From an uncultured bacterium (GTDB taxonomy: Bacteria > Cyanobacteriota > Vampirovibrionia > Gastranaerophilales > Gastranaerophilaceae): 52,341 nucleotides of DNA. Positions 34,957 to 43,341 of the stretch are shown in pieces. Position 1 is the stretch's first letter. Each line of letters begins with the position of its first letter. The stretch is taken from positions 1-52,341 of the forward strand of contig CAMOPX010000013.1 of NCBI GenBank assembly GCA_946622415.1, written 5' to 3'. Made by a program: the position numbers and the translations under genes. Below the pieces are notes generated by a model, which saw nothing but the letters and a program-made list of their open reading frames with translations, did not search any database and was not told where the DNA came from.

Positions 34957-35538
34957 TTAAGAATTGTAAACTTTTTCGATTTCACCATTCGCACAATTGA
35001 ACATTGCATTCACTAATTTCGCGTTCTTATCTATGTTAAAACCACCCTCCTGCAGGTATTCAAGCATTCTTGTTTTCCATAATTTAAACAGTTCTTCACG
35101 GGTCATGTTAAGAACACCGGCAATTTCCTTCAACTCTTCAAAATCAATCAGAATCGGCTTTGCGCCCCTCAAAATATCCACAAGCTCAAGTCTTTTTTTT
35201 CTGTCGAACATTTTTAAAAAATCGAGAGTCGTCATATTGTTTTCTTTAATCAAATCCTTAAGCATTAATAAATTTTCGCCATAAACAACACTGTCTGAAG
35301 GTATTTGATATTCCGTAAAATCCTCGGGATTTATATCCATTACGGTTGCAATACGCTCAAGCGTAATCGAACGAGTCGAAAAAGGGACATTCTCATCTAT
35401 TAAATTATAGACATAAGACAACGTTACACCCACCATTTTTGCAAAATCTTTTTTATGCAGATTGTTTTTCTCTAAAAAATCTGCCAGTTTTTTAGAACTT
35501 TTTTGCTCATTTTGATTTTCGTATGCGATATTTTTCAT
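34957..35538 (-). CDS. XRE-family regulator
   Basis: A 193-residue DNA-binding protein. A Cro/CI-type helix-turn-helix lies at about 17-75 (LADFLEKNNLHKKDFAKMVGVTLSYVYNLI, then LERIATVMDINPEDF). The second part, about 92-155, repeats a similar layout (LKDLIKENNMTTLDFLKMF, ELKEIAGVLNMTREELF), so it may be a degenerate second copy or a dimerisation region. It is divergent from pth and upstream of the LysM gene, 76 bases away. The target genes are unknown. Confidence 0.82.
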   Translation of the reverse strand: MKNIAYENQNEQKSSKKLADFLEKNNLHKKDFAKMVGVTLSYVYNLIDENVPFSTRSITLERIATVMDINPEDFTEYQIPSDSVVYGENLLMLKDLIKENNMTTLDFLKMFDRKKRLELVDILRGAKPILIDFEELKEIAGVLNMTREELFKLWKTRMLEYLQEGGFNIDKNAKLVNAMFNCANGEIEKVYNS

Positions 35539-35664
35539 TTTTATTGATTTTACTCCGTCTTGTATGTTATCTTACAGATAAACCTTTTTAATGTATTTTA
35601 AAATACCGAAAAAGATAAATATTGATGATTAATTCAAATTTTCAATAAAAATAGAAAGATAAAT

Positions 35665-36219
35665 ATGAAAGCAATAATCGGACTCGGAAATCCGGAAATA
35701 AGATACAAAACAACCCGCCACAATACGGGATTTTTAATGATGGATAAAATTCTTGAAAAAAACAATATAGTTTTATCCGATAAATTCGACTCATTTTTCG
35801 GAAAATCGGGCGATATTTTATATCTTCTTCCAAAAACATACATGAATCTATCAGGCAACGCCGTTATACAATTAATGAATTTTTATAAATTAAAAAACAC
35901 AGATATTCTTGTTATATATGATGATGCAACAATACAATTCGGAACCTTCCGCTTGAAAAAAAACGGATCTTTTGGCGGTCATAACGGAATTAAATCAATA
36001 ATCAACAGAATAGGTACCGATGTTTTTGACAGATTAAAAGTCGGCGTTGGCCCCGTTCCGAATAATATTCCGATAGACAGTTTTGTCCTTTCCAATTTTT
36101 CTGATGAAGAATTGATTTTGATTGATAAAATGGCGAATGTTGCCGTCGATACGGTTGATTATTGGATAAAAGAGGGAATGGAAAAAACACAGAATAAATA
36201 TAACGGTCTTGTGATTTAA
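35665..36219 (+). CDS. pth: Peptidyl-tRNA hydrolase
   Basis: A 184-residue enzyme that releases tRNA from stalled peptidyl-tRNA. The family's key residues are visible: Asn in GLGNPEIRY, catalytic His in TTRHNTGF, Asn in TYMNLSG, Asp in VIYDDATI, and Asn in GGHNGIKSI. Length is typical for the bacterial form. AGAAAG is about seven bases before the ATG. It is divergent from the XRE regulator. The short AT-only inverted repeat just after its stop (near 36229-36246) might be a weak terminator. Confidence 0.95.
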   Translation: MKAIIGLGNPEIRYKTTRHNTGFLMMDKILEKNNIVLSDKFDSFFGKSGDILYLLPKTYMNLSGNAVIQLMNFYKLKNTDILVIYDDATIQFGTFRLKKNGSFGGHNGIKSIINRIGTDVFDRLKVGVGPVPNNIPIDSFVLSNFSDEELILIDKMANVAVDTVDYWIKEGMEKTQNKYNGLVI

Positions 36220-36261
36220 TTTTATAAAGCAAAATTTTTTAATTTTGAGTTTTTAAAATGT

Positions 36262-37158
36262 GTGATTGAAATTAACCAAAAATTAAATTGCCTATCCCCG
36301 ATTAATTATTCTTTTAAAGAAAATAAAAAACAAAACGGTGTTTTATCTTTTGGAAGTAAAACCGAAATTTCACATTGGGAAATTCCATCCGATAGATTTG
36401 CCCGTTTAAAAGATTATTGTCTTAATACGGATGAAAATGAATATATAAAAAAAGAAATAAATCCTAATTTGTTTTTTATCAGAATGCAAAAATACGGAAA
36501 AGATTACCCTTGGGCACTAAATATGTCAAAAATCGCTCTTGAACTTTCGCAAAAAATAAAAGAAAAAAAAGATTTTGATGAAATATTAAATTATACCTGT
36601 TCAGGCGTGAGGGCGATTAATAATTTGGAATTTTACGGATTAAGAAATGAAATATGTGTTACGGGAATAACACTTGAAAAAGGACGTCGAGGAGAAGAAT
36701 ATTTGGAAAAATACAAAACCAAGCTTAATGAAGAATATGGAGTAATTTCTCCGGAAGCAAACGAAGAATATAAAGAAGCACTTACCTCGCTAATTACATT
36801 TTATAAAGGCGGAAATGTCAGAATTGAATATGGATATTCGGCAAGCGGAAAATCTATAAATCTTAAATTATGCAAAAAAGCATACGAAAAACTTATTTCT
36901 AATGACAATCCTACGGAAAAAGATATTCTTGATACATGTGCCACAATACAGTGGCTTATTTGCCAAGCATGTCCCTTCTGGAAAGGAAATGATTCTATTG
37001 CCAATTTATTAACAAAAGCAATTATGCACTGTTACGGAATAGAACTTTCTCAAATTAAAGAGGGACATTCATTGGATTTTGAGGCTTTTTACAGGGATTT
37101 GGATGATTATATTAAAAAATATCCGACCTTTTTTGAAAAATATCCAAAGAAAAGATAA
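36262..37158 (+). CDS. Unknown protein with a degenerate Fic-like motif
   Basis: A 298-residue protein beginning with GTG; no good ribosome binding site is seen. The C-terminal third has IQWLICQACPFWKGNDSIAN, where CPFWKGNDS (237-245) lines up with the Fic-domain core HPFxxGNGR: the catalytic His would be Cys237 and the Arg is lost. The preceding helix and the following hydrophobic helix (LLTKAIMHCYGIEL) also fit the Fic layout. Fic enzymes transfer AMP or other nucleotides to proteins; with these changes normal activity is unlikely. The N-terminal region (LSPINYSFKENKKQN, LSFGSKTEISHWEI) is unrecognised. No signal peptide is seen. Confidence 0.6.
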   Translation: MIEINQKLNCLSPINYSFKENKKQNGVLSFGSKTEISHWEIPSDRFARLKDYCLNTDENEYIKKEINPNLFFIRMQKYGKDYPWALNMSKIALELSQKIKEKKDFDEILNYTCSGVRAINNLEFYGLRNEICVTGITLEKGRRGEEYLEKYKTKLNEEYGVISPEANEEYKEALTSLITFYKGGNVRIEYGYSASGKSINLKLCKKAYEKLISNDNPTEKDILDTCATIQWLICQACPFWKGNDSIANLLTKAIMHCYGIELSQIKEGHSLDFEAFYRDLDDYIKKYPTFFEKYPKKR

Positions 37159-37185
37159 AATCACTGTTTTTTCTATTTATTGAAG

Positions 37186-37497
37186 CTATTCTTCGGTTGT
37201 TTTATTTTCGCAATTACATTTGATTTTTTGTTTTTTATTCTTCTTGCATTTGCATTTTTTAAACAATCCTTTTTTGCAATTGCATTTTTCACCTTTTTTA
37301 CATCCGCAATCGCAATCTTTCAGGCATTCTTTTTTGCAATTGCACTCATCGTTTTTACATCCGCAATCGCAATCTTTCAGGCATTCTTTTTTGCAATTGC
37401 ACTCATCGTTTTTACATCCGCAATCGCAAGCAAAAACGGAATTAACGTTAAATAAAATTAAACCCGTAAACAAAAAACTTATCATTAATTTTTTCAT
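37186..37497 (-). CDS. Secreted cysteine-rich repeat protein
   Basis: A 103-residue protein. A signal peptide (MKKLMISFLFTGLILFNVNSVFA) ends right before the first cysteine; VFAC is a poor lipobox, so either signal peptidase could act. The mature part holds 21 cysteines in about 80 residues, mostly in a 19-residue unit, DCDCGCKNDECNCKKECLK, present twice in full plus a third, altered copy. Lysine is the other main residue. The CxC and CxCxC spacing is metallothionein-like, so metal binding is plausible. AAGGATGA before the ATG is a good ribosome binding site. Convergent with the Fic-like gene. Confidence 0.78.
   Translation of the reverse strand: MKKLMISFLFTGLILFNVNSVFACDCGCKNDECNCKKECLKDCDCGCKNDECNCKKECLKDCDCGCKKGEKCNCKKGLFKKCKCKKNKKQKIKCNCENKTTEE
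37274..37443. repeat. Coding tandem repeat, 57-60 bp
   Basis: Three units starting near 37274, 37334 and 37391. The second and third are almost identical over 57 bp (19 codons). They encode the cysteine-rich units, so the copy number could change by slippage without shifting the frame. Confidence 0.85.
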
Positions 37498-37605
37498 CTT
37501 TTCATCCTTAAACTGTGAATACTCTATTAAATATAAAATTTAGAATTTTGTTTGTCAATTATAAAATAATGATTTAAGGGTATTAAAATTATTTAATTAT
37601 TGTTC

Positions 37606-37611
37606 TATAAT
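37606..37611 (+). promoter_or_regulatory. Candidate -10 box, possibly giving a leaderless mRNA
   Basis: TATAAT lies six bases before the ATG at 37618, and no ribosome binding site is present. The -35 region is AT-rich without a clear box. Confidence 0.35.
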
Positions 37612-37617
37612 TCTCTT

Positions 37618-38256
37618 ATGCGCAAACGTTATATAAGAGAAATAATTGTCTGGACAATTCTTTTGGGAATTGTTTTTACGTGTTTTATTTTCGGATATTC
37701 AAAATTATTTGTCGAACCTAACGTATATAACATTCAATTTAAAGATATAGACGGCATAACAAAAGGCTCTCCCGTTCGTTTTATGGGGATAAATGTAGGA
37801 TATGTCAGACACTTAAAAAGCGACAAAAAACATATTGATGTACAAATCTTAATTACAAAAAAGAATATGAAAATACCGAACGGCACCGTTGCAAGAGTAG
37901 AATTTTACGGAATGGGCGGTTCAAAATCCATCGAACTTATGCCGCCCGACGGTTCTTCTAATGTAGGCATTTTAACAGGCGACAACATAAGAATTAACGA
38001 TGTAGTTTTAGAAGCAATAGGACTTGTTGATGCGGTTGAGGAAATAGAAAAATTTGTTAAAAACATTGATAAAGACGCCACAAAAAACGCTCTTGATACT
38101 ATTGCAAAATTTAAAAACGGAAATATTATAAAACTGAATAAAGATATAGACAAAAAAATGGATAACATAGATTCAAATTCATCTATTTTAAACAAAGAAA
38201 AAAATCTGAATGAAAAAGTGAAAAACTTGAATAACAGTTTAGAAAAAGACAAATAA
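37618..38256 (+). CDS. MCE-domain (MlaD-like) lipid transport protein
   Basis: A 212-residue protein with one N-terminal membrane helix (about 9-27) and a single MCE domain (about 33-110: YNIQFKDIDGITKGSPVRFMGINVGYV, ending GSKSIELMPP). MCE proteins form hexameric rings that carry lipids between membranes. The C-terminal 80 residues are helical and Asp/Lys/Asn-rich. An in-frame TTG at 37600 would include the -10 box in the coding region; I prefer the ATG. No MlaE permease or MlaF ATPase gene is adjacent. The stop is three bases from the end of the convergent purB. Confidence 0.85.
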   Translation: MRKRYIREIIVWTILLGIVFTCFIFGYSKLFVEPNVYNIQFKDIDGITKGSPVRFMGINVGYVRHLKSDKKHIDVQILITKKNMKIPNGTVARVEFYGMGGSKSIELMPPDGSSNVGILTGDNIRINDVVLEAIGLVDAVEEIEKFVKNIDKDATKNALDTIAKFKNGNIIKLNKDIDKKMDNIDSNSSILNKEKNLNEKVKNLNNSLEKDK

Positions 38257-38259
38257 TTA

Positions 38260-39537
38260 TTAATCTTTAAATCTTTCAAAAATTGTATCTATATTTTTCA
38301 AGTAACTTTCCTGATTGAAGCATTCGTTGATTTCTTCTTCGGTTAAATACTTTTTCATATTTTCTTTAAAATTTCCGTTATAATTAAATGCATCAAGTGC
38401 TTCTTTTTGAACTATTTTGTAGGCTTCTTCTCTTGTTCTTGTTTCGTTGGTCAATTTTAAAAGACAGCTTTGCGAATATATTATTCCGCCGTATTTGTTT
38501 ACGTTATTTAACATGTTTTTTTCTTTTACAACAAGATTTTCTATTACATTATTAAATCTTGCCAGCATATAATCAATTAAAATCGTGCTGTCGGGAAAAA
38601 TTATTCTTTCAACCGAAGAATGAGAAATATCTCTTTCATGCCAAAGGGCAATGTTTTCCATGGCACTTATTGTATTGCTTCTCAATACTCTTGCTAAGCC
38701 TGAAAGGTTTTCGCTTGATATCGGGTTTTTCTTGTGGGGCATAGCGGAAGAACCCTTTTGTCCTTTTGAAAAACCTTCTTCAACCTCACAAACTTCAAAA
38801 CGCTGTAAGTGACGAATTTCTATGGAAAAATTTTCAATAACCGCACCGATAAGCGCAATTGCTTGTATATAAGAAGCGTGCCTATCTCGAGCTATAACTT
38901 GTGTTGAAATTTTTGCGGGTTTTAAACCCAAAATTTCACAGGTTTTGCGTTCGACATCGGGGTTAATATTTGAATATGTACCGCAAGGACCTGAAATTTG
39001 TCCCGTTAAAATTTCTTCAAGAGCATAATTGAAGCGTTCTTTTGCTCTGATTAACATATCAAGAAGATTTAATAATTTAAAACCAAAAGTAATGACTTCT
39101 GCCGCTATACCGTGGCTCCTGCCCAAACAAACCGTATTTTTATGTTTAAATGCCAATTCTTTTACATTTTTAATTAAGATATCCAAATCTTCGTTTATTA
39201 TTTTTGATGAGTCTTTAATTTGCAGAGCAAAAGCCGTATCTATAACATCCGAACTTGTCAGACCTCTGTGGATATATGAAGAATATTCTTTTGGCACGTT
39301 TTCATTAACATTTTCAAGAAATGCAATAACATCATGTCTTGTTATAGCTTCGATTTCAGCGATTCTATCAACATCAAATTTTGCCGTTTTCTTTATGTTA
39401 TCGTAAACTTCTTCGCTAAAATTTCCCAATTCAACCTGAGCTTTTATAACCGCCAATTCAACTTCTAAATAATATGAGAATTTTGAATCTAATTCCCAAA
39501 TTTTTTCAGCTTTTTCTCTTGAATATCTCTTAATCAT
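38260..39537 (-). CDS. purB: Adenylosuccinate lyase
   Basis: A 425-residue enzyme of purine synthesis that releases fumarate from SAICAR and adenylosuccinate. The fumarase/aspartase signature GSSAMPHKKNPISSENL is complete. Other active-site regions are visible: EAITRHDVIAFLE, HRGLTSSDVIDTA (catalytic His region), GRSHGIAAEVITFG and SHSSVERIIFPDS. Length is typical of the shorter bacterial form. No other purine genes are nearby. The start ATG is at 39537. Confidence 0.96.
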   Translation of the reverse strand: MIKRYSREKAEKIWELDSKFSYYLEVELAVIKAQVELGNFSEEVYDNIKKTAKFDVDRIAEIEAITRHDVIAFLENVNENVPKEYSSYIHRGLTSSDVIDTAFALQIKDSSKIINEDLDILIKNVKELAFKHKNTVCLGRSHGIAAEVITFGFKLLNLLDMLIRAKERFNYALEEILTGQISGPCGTYSNINPDVERKTCEILGLKPAKISTQVIARDRHASYIQAIALIGAVIENFSIEIRHLQRFEVCEVEEGFSKGQKGSSAMPHKKNPISSENLSGLARVLRSNTISAMENIALWHERDISHSSVERIIFPDSTILIDYMLARFNNVIENLVVKEKNMLNNVNKYGGIIYSQSCLLKLTNETRTREEAYKIVQKEALDAFNYNGNFKENMKKYLTEEEINECFNQESYLKNIDTIFERFKD

Positions 39538-39625
39538 ACTTTGATTTTATAACAAAAAAATAAGCTTGTATAATTCAATCTTTGAAATAATTGCAAAAAT
39601 TAAAAAAATTTATAATAATATTAGT

Positions 39626-40288
39626 ATGAAAAGAATATTTTTTTTACTGATAATAATATCTTATTTATTTCCGATTTGTTTTGCGGATATTGAGGTCAAA
39701 CCTTATTACATAAATTCAATCAGAAGAACAGGAATAGGTCTTACATCAATAACATCTCCCTTGATTATGAGACAAGAACCGAATGATGAAGGAAAAATTC
39801 TTGAAACATTAAATTTTGATTATAAAACCAACAAGCCTGATTGCCTTATCAATAAACAAAGATGCAGCATAGATGAAGTGTTTACATTGTATAAGCAGGA
39901 TAAAAAGACGGCATTTTTGTCAACAATAGATGAAACGGAAAACTGGTCGCTTGTTTGCTTTAATCAGACGGAAAATCCTGTTTGCGGCTGGATAAAAGAA
40001 GATAAAAACAAATATTATACTTGGTCTGAATTTTACAATTATTTCGGTAAAAAATACGGATTGTATTTTTTGAAGGATGTTCAAAAAACCGATAGAATCT
40101 TGTATTCAGCACCCGTAAAGCAAACAAATTCTACAGGCTCAATTGAAATGGCAAAACATATTGCGCCATGGCTCGTTCAGGGAAATTGGGTTTTGGTTAA
40201 GGCGCTGGACTTTGGAAACAAACCGAAAACAGGCTGGCTGAATTATAGAGCAAATGACGGAAAATTGAAGCTGTTTGTGGATTTTTAG
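39626..40288 (+). CDS. Secreted protein with an SH3-like region
   Basis: A 220-residue exported protein with a signal peptide (MKRIFFLLIIISYLFPICFA). Residues about 35-60 (ITSPLIMRQEPNDEGKILETL) look like the start of a bacterial SH3 domain, and later WSLVCFNQTENPVCGWIKED and GNWVLVKALDFGNKPKTGWL suggest two such modules. SH3b domains often bind peptidoglycan. Four cysteines could form disulfides. The frame is open to 39566, but the signal peptide fixes the ATG at 39626; TATAAT is ten bases upstream and there is no ribosome binding site. Confidence 0.75.
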   Translation: MKRIFFLLIIISYLFPICFADIEVKPYYINSIRRTGIGLTSITSPLIMRQEPNDEGKILETLNFDYKTNKPDCLINKQRCSIDEVFTLYKQDKKTAFLSTIDETENWSLVCFNQTENPVCGWIKEDKNKYYTWSEFYNYFGKKYGLYFLKDVQKTDRILYSAPVKQTNSTGSIEMAKHIAPWLVQGNWVLVKALDFGNKPKTGWLNYRANDGKLKLFVDF

Positions 40289-40289
40289 T

Positions 40290-40757
40290 GGGGTTTCATG
40301 GTTTCTGCCCATGAAATCAAAGATTTCTCGCTCGCACACAGTTTTTACACTTTCGCTAAAAACCGGCTGGCTGCGTTCGTCTCTCGTACGGCTCATAAAT
40401 TCGCCCTCAACTTCGCTCGTTAAGTGCTTCGCACTAAACTGTCTTGGATTTTGCTACACTCTGGCAAGTATTTCGCTTCACTTCGTTGCCGCTTCATATT
40501 GCCCTCGCTACTTCGGGTACCCTCTCGCAAATCAGCAATTCAATGCAGATTTGCTCGGCAGAGTGCTTCGCTTCACCCTACGCAAAATCCGCTTGCTCGT
40601 TTCGGGTTCTCCGCCTGTGAAATCAAAGATTTCAAACGGCGGCTATCTAAGGACTACATAAACGTCAAAACTCAACGTTTTGCCGTTTATTACGCACAGC
40701 TTTGCCCTCAACTTCGCTCGTTAAGTGCTTCGCACTAAACTTGCTCGTTTCGGGCAA
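40290..40757. repeat. GC-richer intergenic repeat with internal hairpins, long form
   Basis: A 470-base non-coding stretch clearly richer in G+C than its surroundings and full of TTCGCT-type words. A 38-bp segment at 40403-40440 is repeated exactly at 40704-40741 and contains the small hairpin AGTGC-TTC-GCACT. Another perfect hairpin unit, GAAATC-AAA-GATTTC, occurs near 40313 and 40618. The part at about 40440-40515 is almost identical to 47052-47127 in the flagellar operon, and 40560-40595 matches the end of that copy. Open frames crossing it look spurious. Confidence 0.8.
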
Positions 40758-40786
40758 CAAAAAAGCTCTTTAGGGACTAAAGAGCT
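40758..40786 (-). terminator. Terminator of the flagellar operon
   Basis: Read on the minus strand: AGCTCTTTAG (40786-40777), loop TCC, CTAAAGAGCT (40773-40764), then a run of T (40763-40758). It lies about 27 bases after the flgL stop. Confidence 0.9.
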
Positions 40787-40812
40787 GATGGTAAGTATAA
40801 TGTAAATCTTTT

Positions 40813-41775
40813 TTAAATGTAATTCAATAATGTTGGTCCGTTTATGATTGAAGAAGTTAATGCATAGCTTGCTTGAAGCGTATTTCTTGCGTTTGATAAA
40901 TCGGTTGCAGCTTTTGTGATATCTACTTCTTCAATTTCCGCTTTTTTTCCTGTTAAATCAGTTATTGTAGAAGCATTAATTGATTCTGCGGAATCCAATT
41001 TTGAAACATTTGCAGATACAATGCCTGTTTGATTAGTAATATTCTTAAAGGTTGCATCCATAACATTCAATTTATCTCTTATTGCGTTGTGGTCCAGAGG
41101 CTCTGCATTTAAAAGATTGTTCAAATCATTCATTTCAGTAAAGAAATCAGTTTCTCTCGGAACCGTAACTTCGTTTCCTTCTTCGTCAACGGTTTTTTCA
41201 TACAAAGTTATGGTATCAAAAACCGTATCACCCGTAACATTATATTGAAATTTTGTGCCTTCTGCAATTGTGAGGAGTCTTTCGCCATTTTCTTTTGTGG
41301 CACCGTGATATGTGACTTCGCCGGTTTCTTCATCTATTGAGTAGGCTCTCGTTTGAACATTTGCACCTGCGAATATATAGTTACCCATATATTTTGTGTT
41401 CATTAAATCAACAATTGACGCAACTCTTTCTTTAATTTCTGTTCCTATAGCTTTAGCTGAACCTTCAGAAGTACTTGCGTTTGATGCTTCAATAATTAAG
41501 CTGTTAATTCTGTCCACTTCGTCAGTCACATCGCCCAAAACGTCATAAGCCATGCTCATTTCATTCGTCGCAGCTTTAATATTGCTTTGATATTGATTTA
41601 ATTTTGAAAGCTGGTCATCAATTTTTATCAATTTCTTTGCTTCGGGAACATTTTCGGACATTTTTGTAAAATTTTTGTTGGAAACAATTTTTTCCATAAT
41701 TTTAAAATAATTGTCGTATGCATTTCCCGATGCACCCGCTACCATATTATTCATTGTTTGTGTAGAAATTCTCAT
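40813..41775 (-). CDS. flgL: Flagellar hook-filament junction protein FlgL
   Basis: A 320-residue flagellin-related protein, the second junction protein between hook and filament. It opens with MRISTQTMNNMVAGASGNAY, as FlgL does, followed by a heptad-rich helix (IDDQLSKLNQYQSNIKAATNEM) and the mirrored C-terminal helix (TDLSNARNTLQASYALTSSI). The middle, about 130-230, is a beta domain (YIFAGANVQTRAY). It is the last gene of the operon, 16 bases after flgK, with GGAA upstream of the ATG and a terminator downstream. Confidence 0.92.
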   Translation of the reverse strand: MRISTQTMNNMVAGASGNAYDNYFKIMEKIVSNKNFTKMSENVPEAKKLIKIDDQLSKLNQYQSNIKAATNEMSMAYDVLGDVTDEVDRINSLIIEASNASTSEGSAKAIGTEIKERVASIVDLMNTKYMGNYIFAGANVQTRAYSIDEETGEVTYHGATKENGERLLTIAEGTKFQYNVTGDTVFDTITLYEKTVDEEGNEVTVPRETDFFTEMNDLNNLLNAEPLDHNAIRDKLNVMDATFKNITNQTGIVSANVSKLDSAESINASTITDLTGKKAEIEEVDITKAATDLSNARNTLQASYALTSSIINGPTLLNYI

Positions 41776-41791
41776 ATCTTAGTTCCTTTAT

Positions 41792-43324
41792 CTATACCAT
41801 TCCGAAAATCACATCATACAAACTGTTTACTGCCGCAAACACACGTGCTGATGCTTCATAAGCACGTTGATATTTGAGCATATCCGCAATTTCTTCGTCT
41901 ATATTTACTCCGGTCATATTCGAGTAATTTTCTTTTGCGGAATCCAGAATATCTTGATATGCTTGAGCCTTATTGCCCAAACCGGCTGCATCCATGCCTG
42001 TTTTTGCAGCCAAAGAAGCCAGAAAGTCTGAAAGTGTGCAGTTATCTTCTTCTCCGCCGTAATCACAGATTCTTTTGTTTTGTAAATCCGTGATTTCCGT
42101 GACGTTAGAAGAATTACCTACCGCATATTTCCATTCGTCGCTTCCGTCTTCATATTTGCTTAAATCTATTCTAGCTGCAGCTACTAAAAATACGTTATCT
42201 TTTATTTGCGAATTAACTTGCATATTTGAAGCATTTAATTCACCGCCGTCTTTTGATGTAAACATATCAACACTCGCTTTTTCGAGTATATTTACACCGT
42301 CAACGGTTGTAATTGAAGCCGCAAATTTTGTTCCGTCATCATAGGTTTGAATCTTATTTAACTCTGTTGCAAATGCGTTTGCAGCATTATTAAGAGCATT
42401 TTTCATATCATCAATATTGTAGTAGTTTTTATTCGTACCGTTTAAAAATTCAACATTGGCGCCAAATTTACCCTTATGGAAGAAATCGTTAACACCGTTT
42501 GAAATAACGTAATCTTCATTATCTGTTGATTTTAATGAGAAGGACACAACATTTTCGCTGCTGCCTGATGTATCCGATTTCATATCAAGAGTATAATTTA
42601 CTTTAGTACCTTGAACTGCCTTTATATCACCAATATAAACATTGAGTGTTCCGTTTGCATTTTTATCCGTCGTAACATCAACATAGGAAGATAACTGTTC
42701 TATAAGGCCGTATGTTGAATTTAGGGCGGTACTATCTTGTCCGTTATTTAAATATGTTTTATTGGCATCTGCGATTTGCGATAACAAATTATTTACAATA
42801 TCAACACCGTCTTGTGTCTCTGATATCATTGATTGTTGGTATTTATCATAGCCTTTATATACTTCATTAAACTTGTCGCAAACATTTTCTGCTGCCATAA
42901 CGTATTGTTGCCTGATTGTTAAATCATCAGGAAACTGTTCGAGTTTTGAAGCTGCCGTATAAAAATCATTCAATACCGCATTAAGACCGTTATCGCCCAA
43001 TGCGTCATTTAAATCTTCGAGTCCGCCCAGAGCATCAGCCAATGCATTATAATATTCTGCATCAGAATTTGCATCTCTAATGTTTCCAAGCGCTGCCTCA
43101 TCCATATAATCGGTCAATCCTGCTATGGTAGAACCATTTAGACTTTTTATTCTTGAATATACATCAGTACCATAGTTCCCTACGATACTCTCTTCAAAAT
43201 CAACTCTTTTTCGTGTATATCCTTCCGTATTCATGTTTGCAATATTATGAGATACAACCGATAGTGCATATTGGTTGTTTTTTAATGAATTCAGAGATAT
43301 ATTTAGACTTTGACCGAGTGACAT
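41792..43324 (-). CDS. flgK: Flagellar hook-associated protein FlgK
   Basis: A 510-residue junction protein. The N-terminus has the rod/hook motif (LNISLNSLKNNQYALSVVSHNIANMNTEGYTRKRVDFEE), and the C-terminus the matching helix (GVNIDEEIADMLKYQRAYEASARVFAAVNSLYDVI). The FlgK helical core (LNAVLNDFYTAASKLEQFPDDLTIRQQYVMAAE) is clear. Length is normal. AAGGA precedes the ATG. It lies between the chaperone gene flgN and flgL, the usual order. Confidence 0.95.
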   Translation of the reverse strand: MSLGQSLNISLNSLKNNQYALSVVSHNIANMNTEGYTRKRVDFEESIVGNYGTDVYSRIKSLNGSTIAGLTDYMDEAALGNIRDANSDAEYYNALADALGGLEDLNDALGDNGLNAVLNDFYTAASKLEQFPDDLTIRQQYVMAAENVCDKFNEVYKGYDKYQQSMISETQDGVDIVNNLLSQIADANKTYLNNGQDSTALNSTYGLIEQLSSYVDVTTDKNANGTLNVYIGDIKAVQGTKVNYTLDMKSDTSGSSENVVSFSLKSTDNEDYVISNGVNDFFHKGKFGANVEFLNGTNKNYYNIDDMKNALNNAANAFATELNKIQTYDDGTKFAASITTVDGVNILEKASVDMFTSKDGGELNASNMQVNSQIKDNVFLVAAARIDLSKYEDGSDEWKYAVGNSSNVTEITDLQNKRICDYGGEEDNCTLSDFLASLAAKTGMDAAGLGNKAQAYQDILDSAKENYSNMTGVNIDEEIADMLKYQRAYEASARVFAAVNSLYDVIFGMV

Positions 43325-43341
43325 AATAAAATCCTTTTTAT

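Noticed and set aside
37274-37443. CRISPR-like tandem repeat
   Set aside because: The units are directly adjacent with no spacers, have a 57-base period in frame, and encode the cysteine-rich repeats.
40275-40661. Plus-strand open frame of 128 codons after the SH3-like gene
   Set aside because: It crosses the GC-richer repeat, its peptide recurs in other frames of the second repeat copy, it has no ribosome binding site, and the repeat is full of hairpins.
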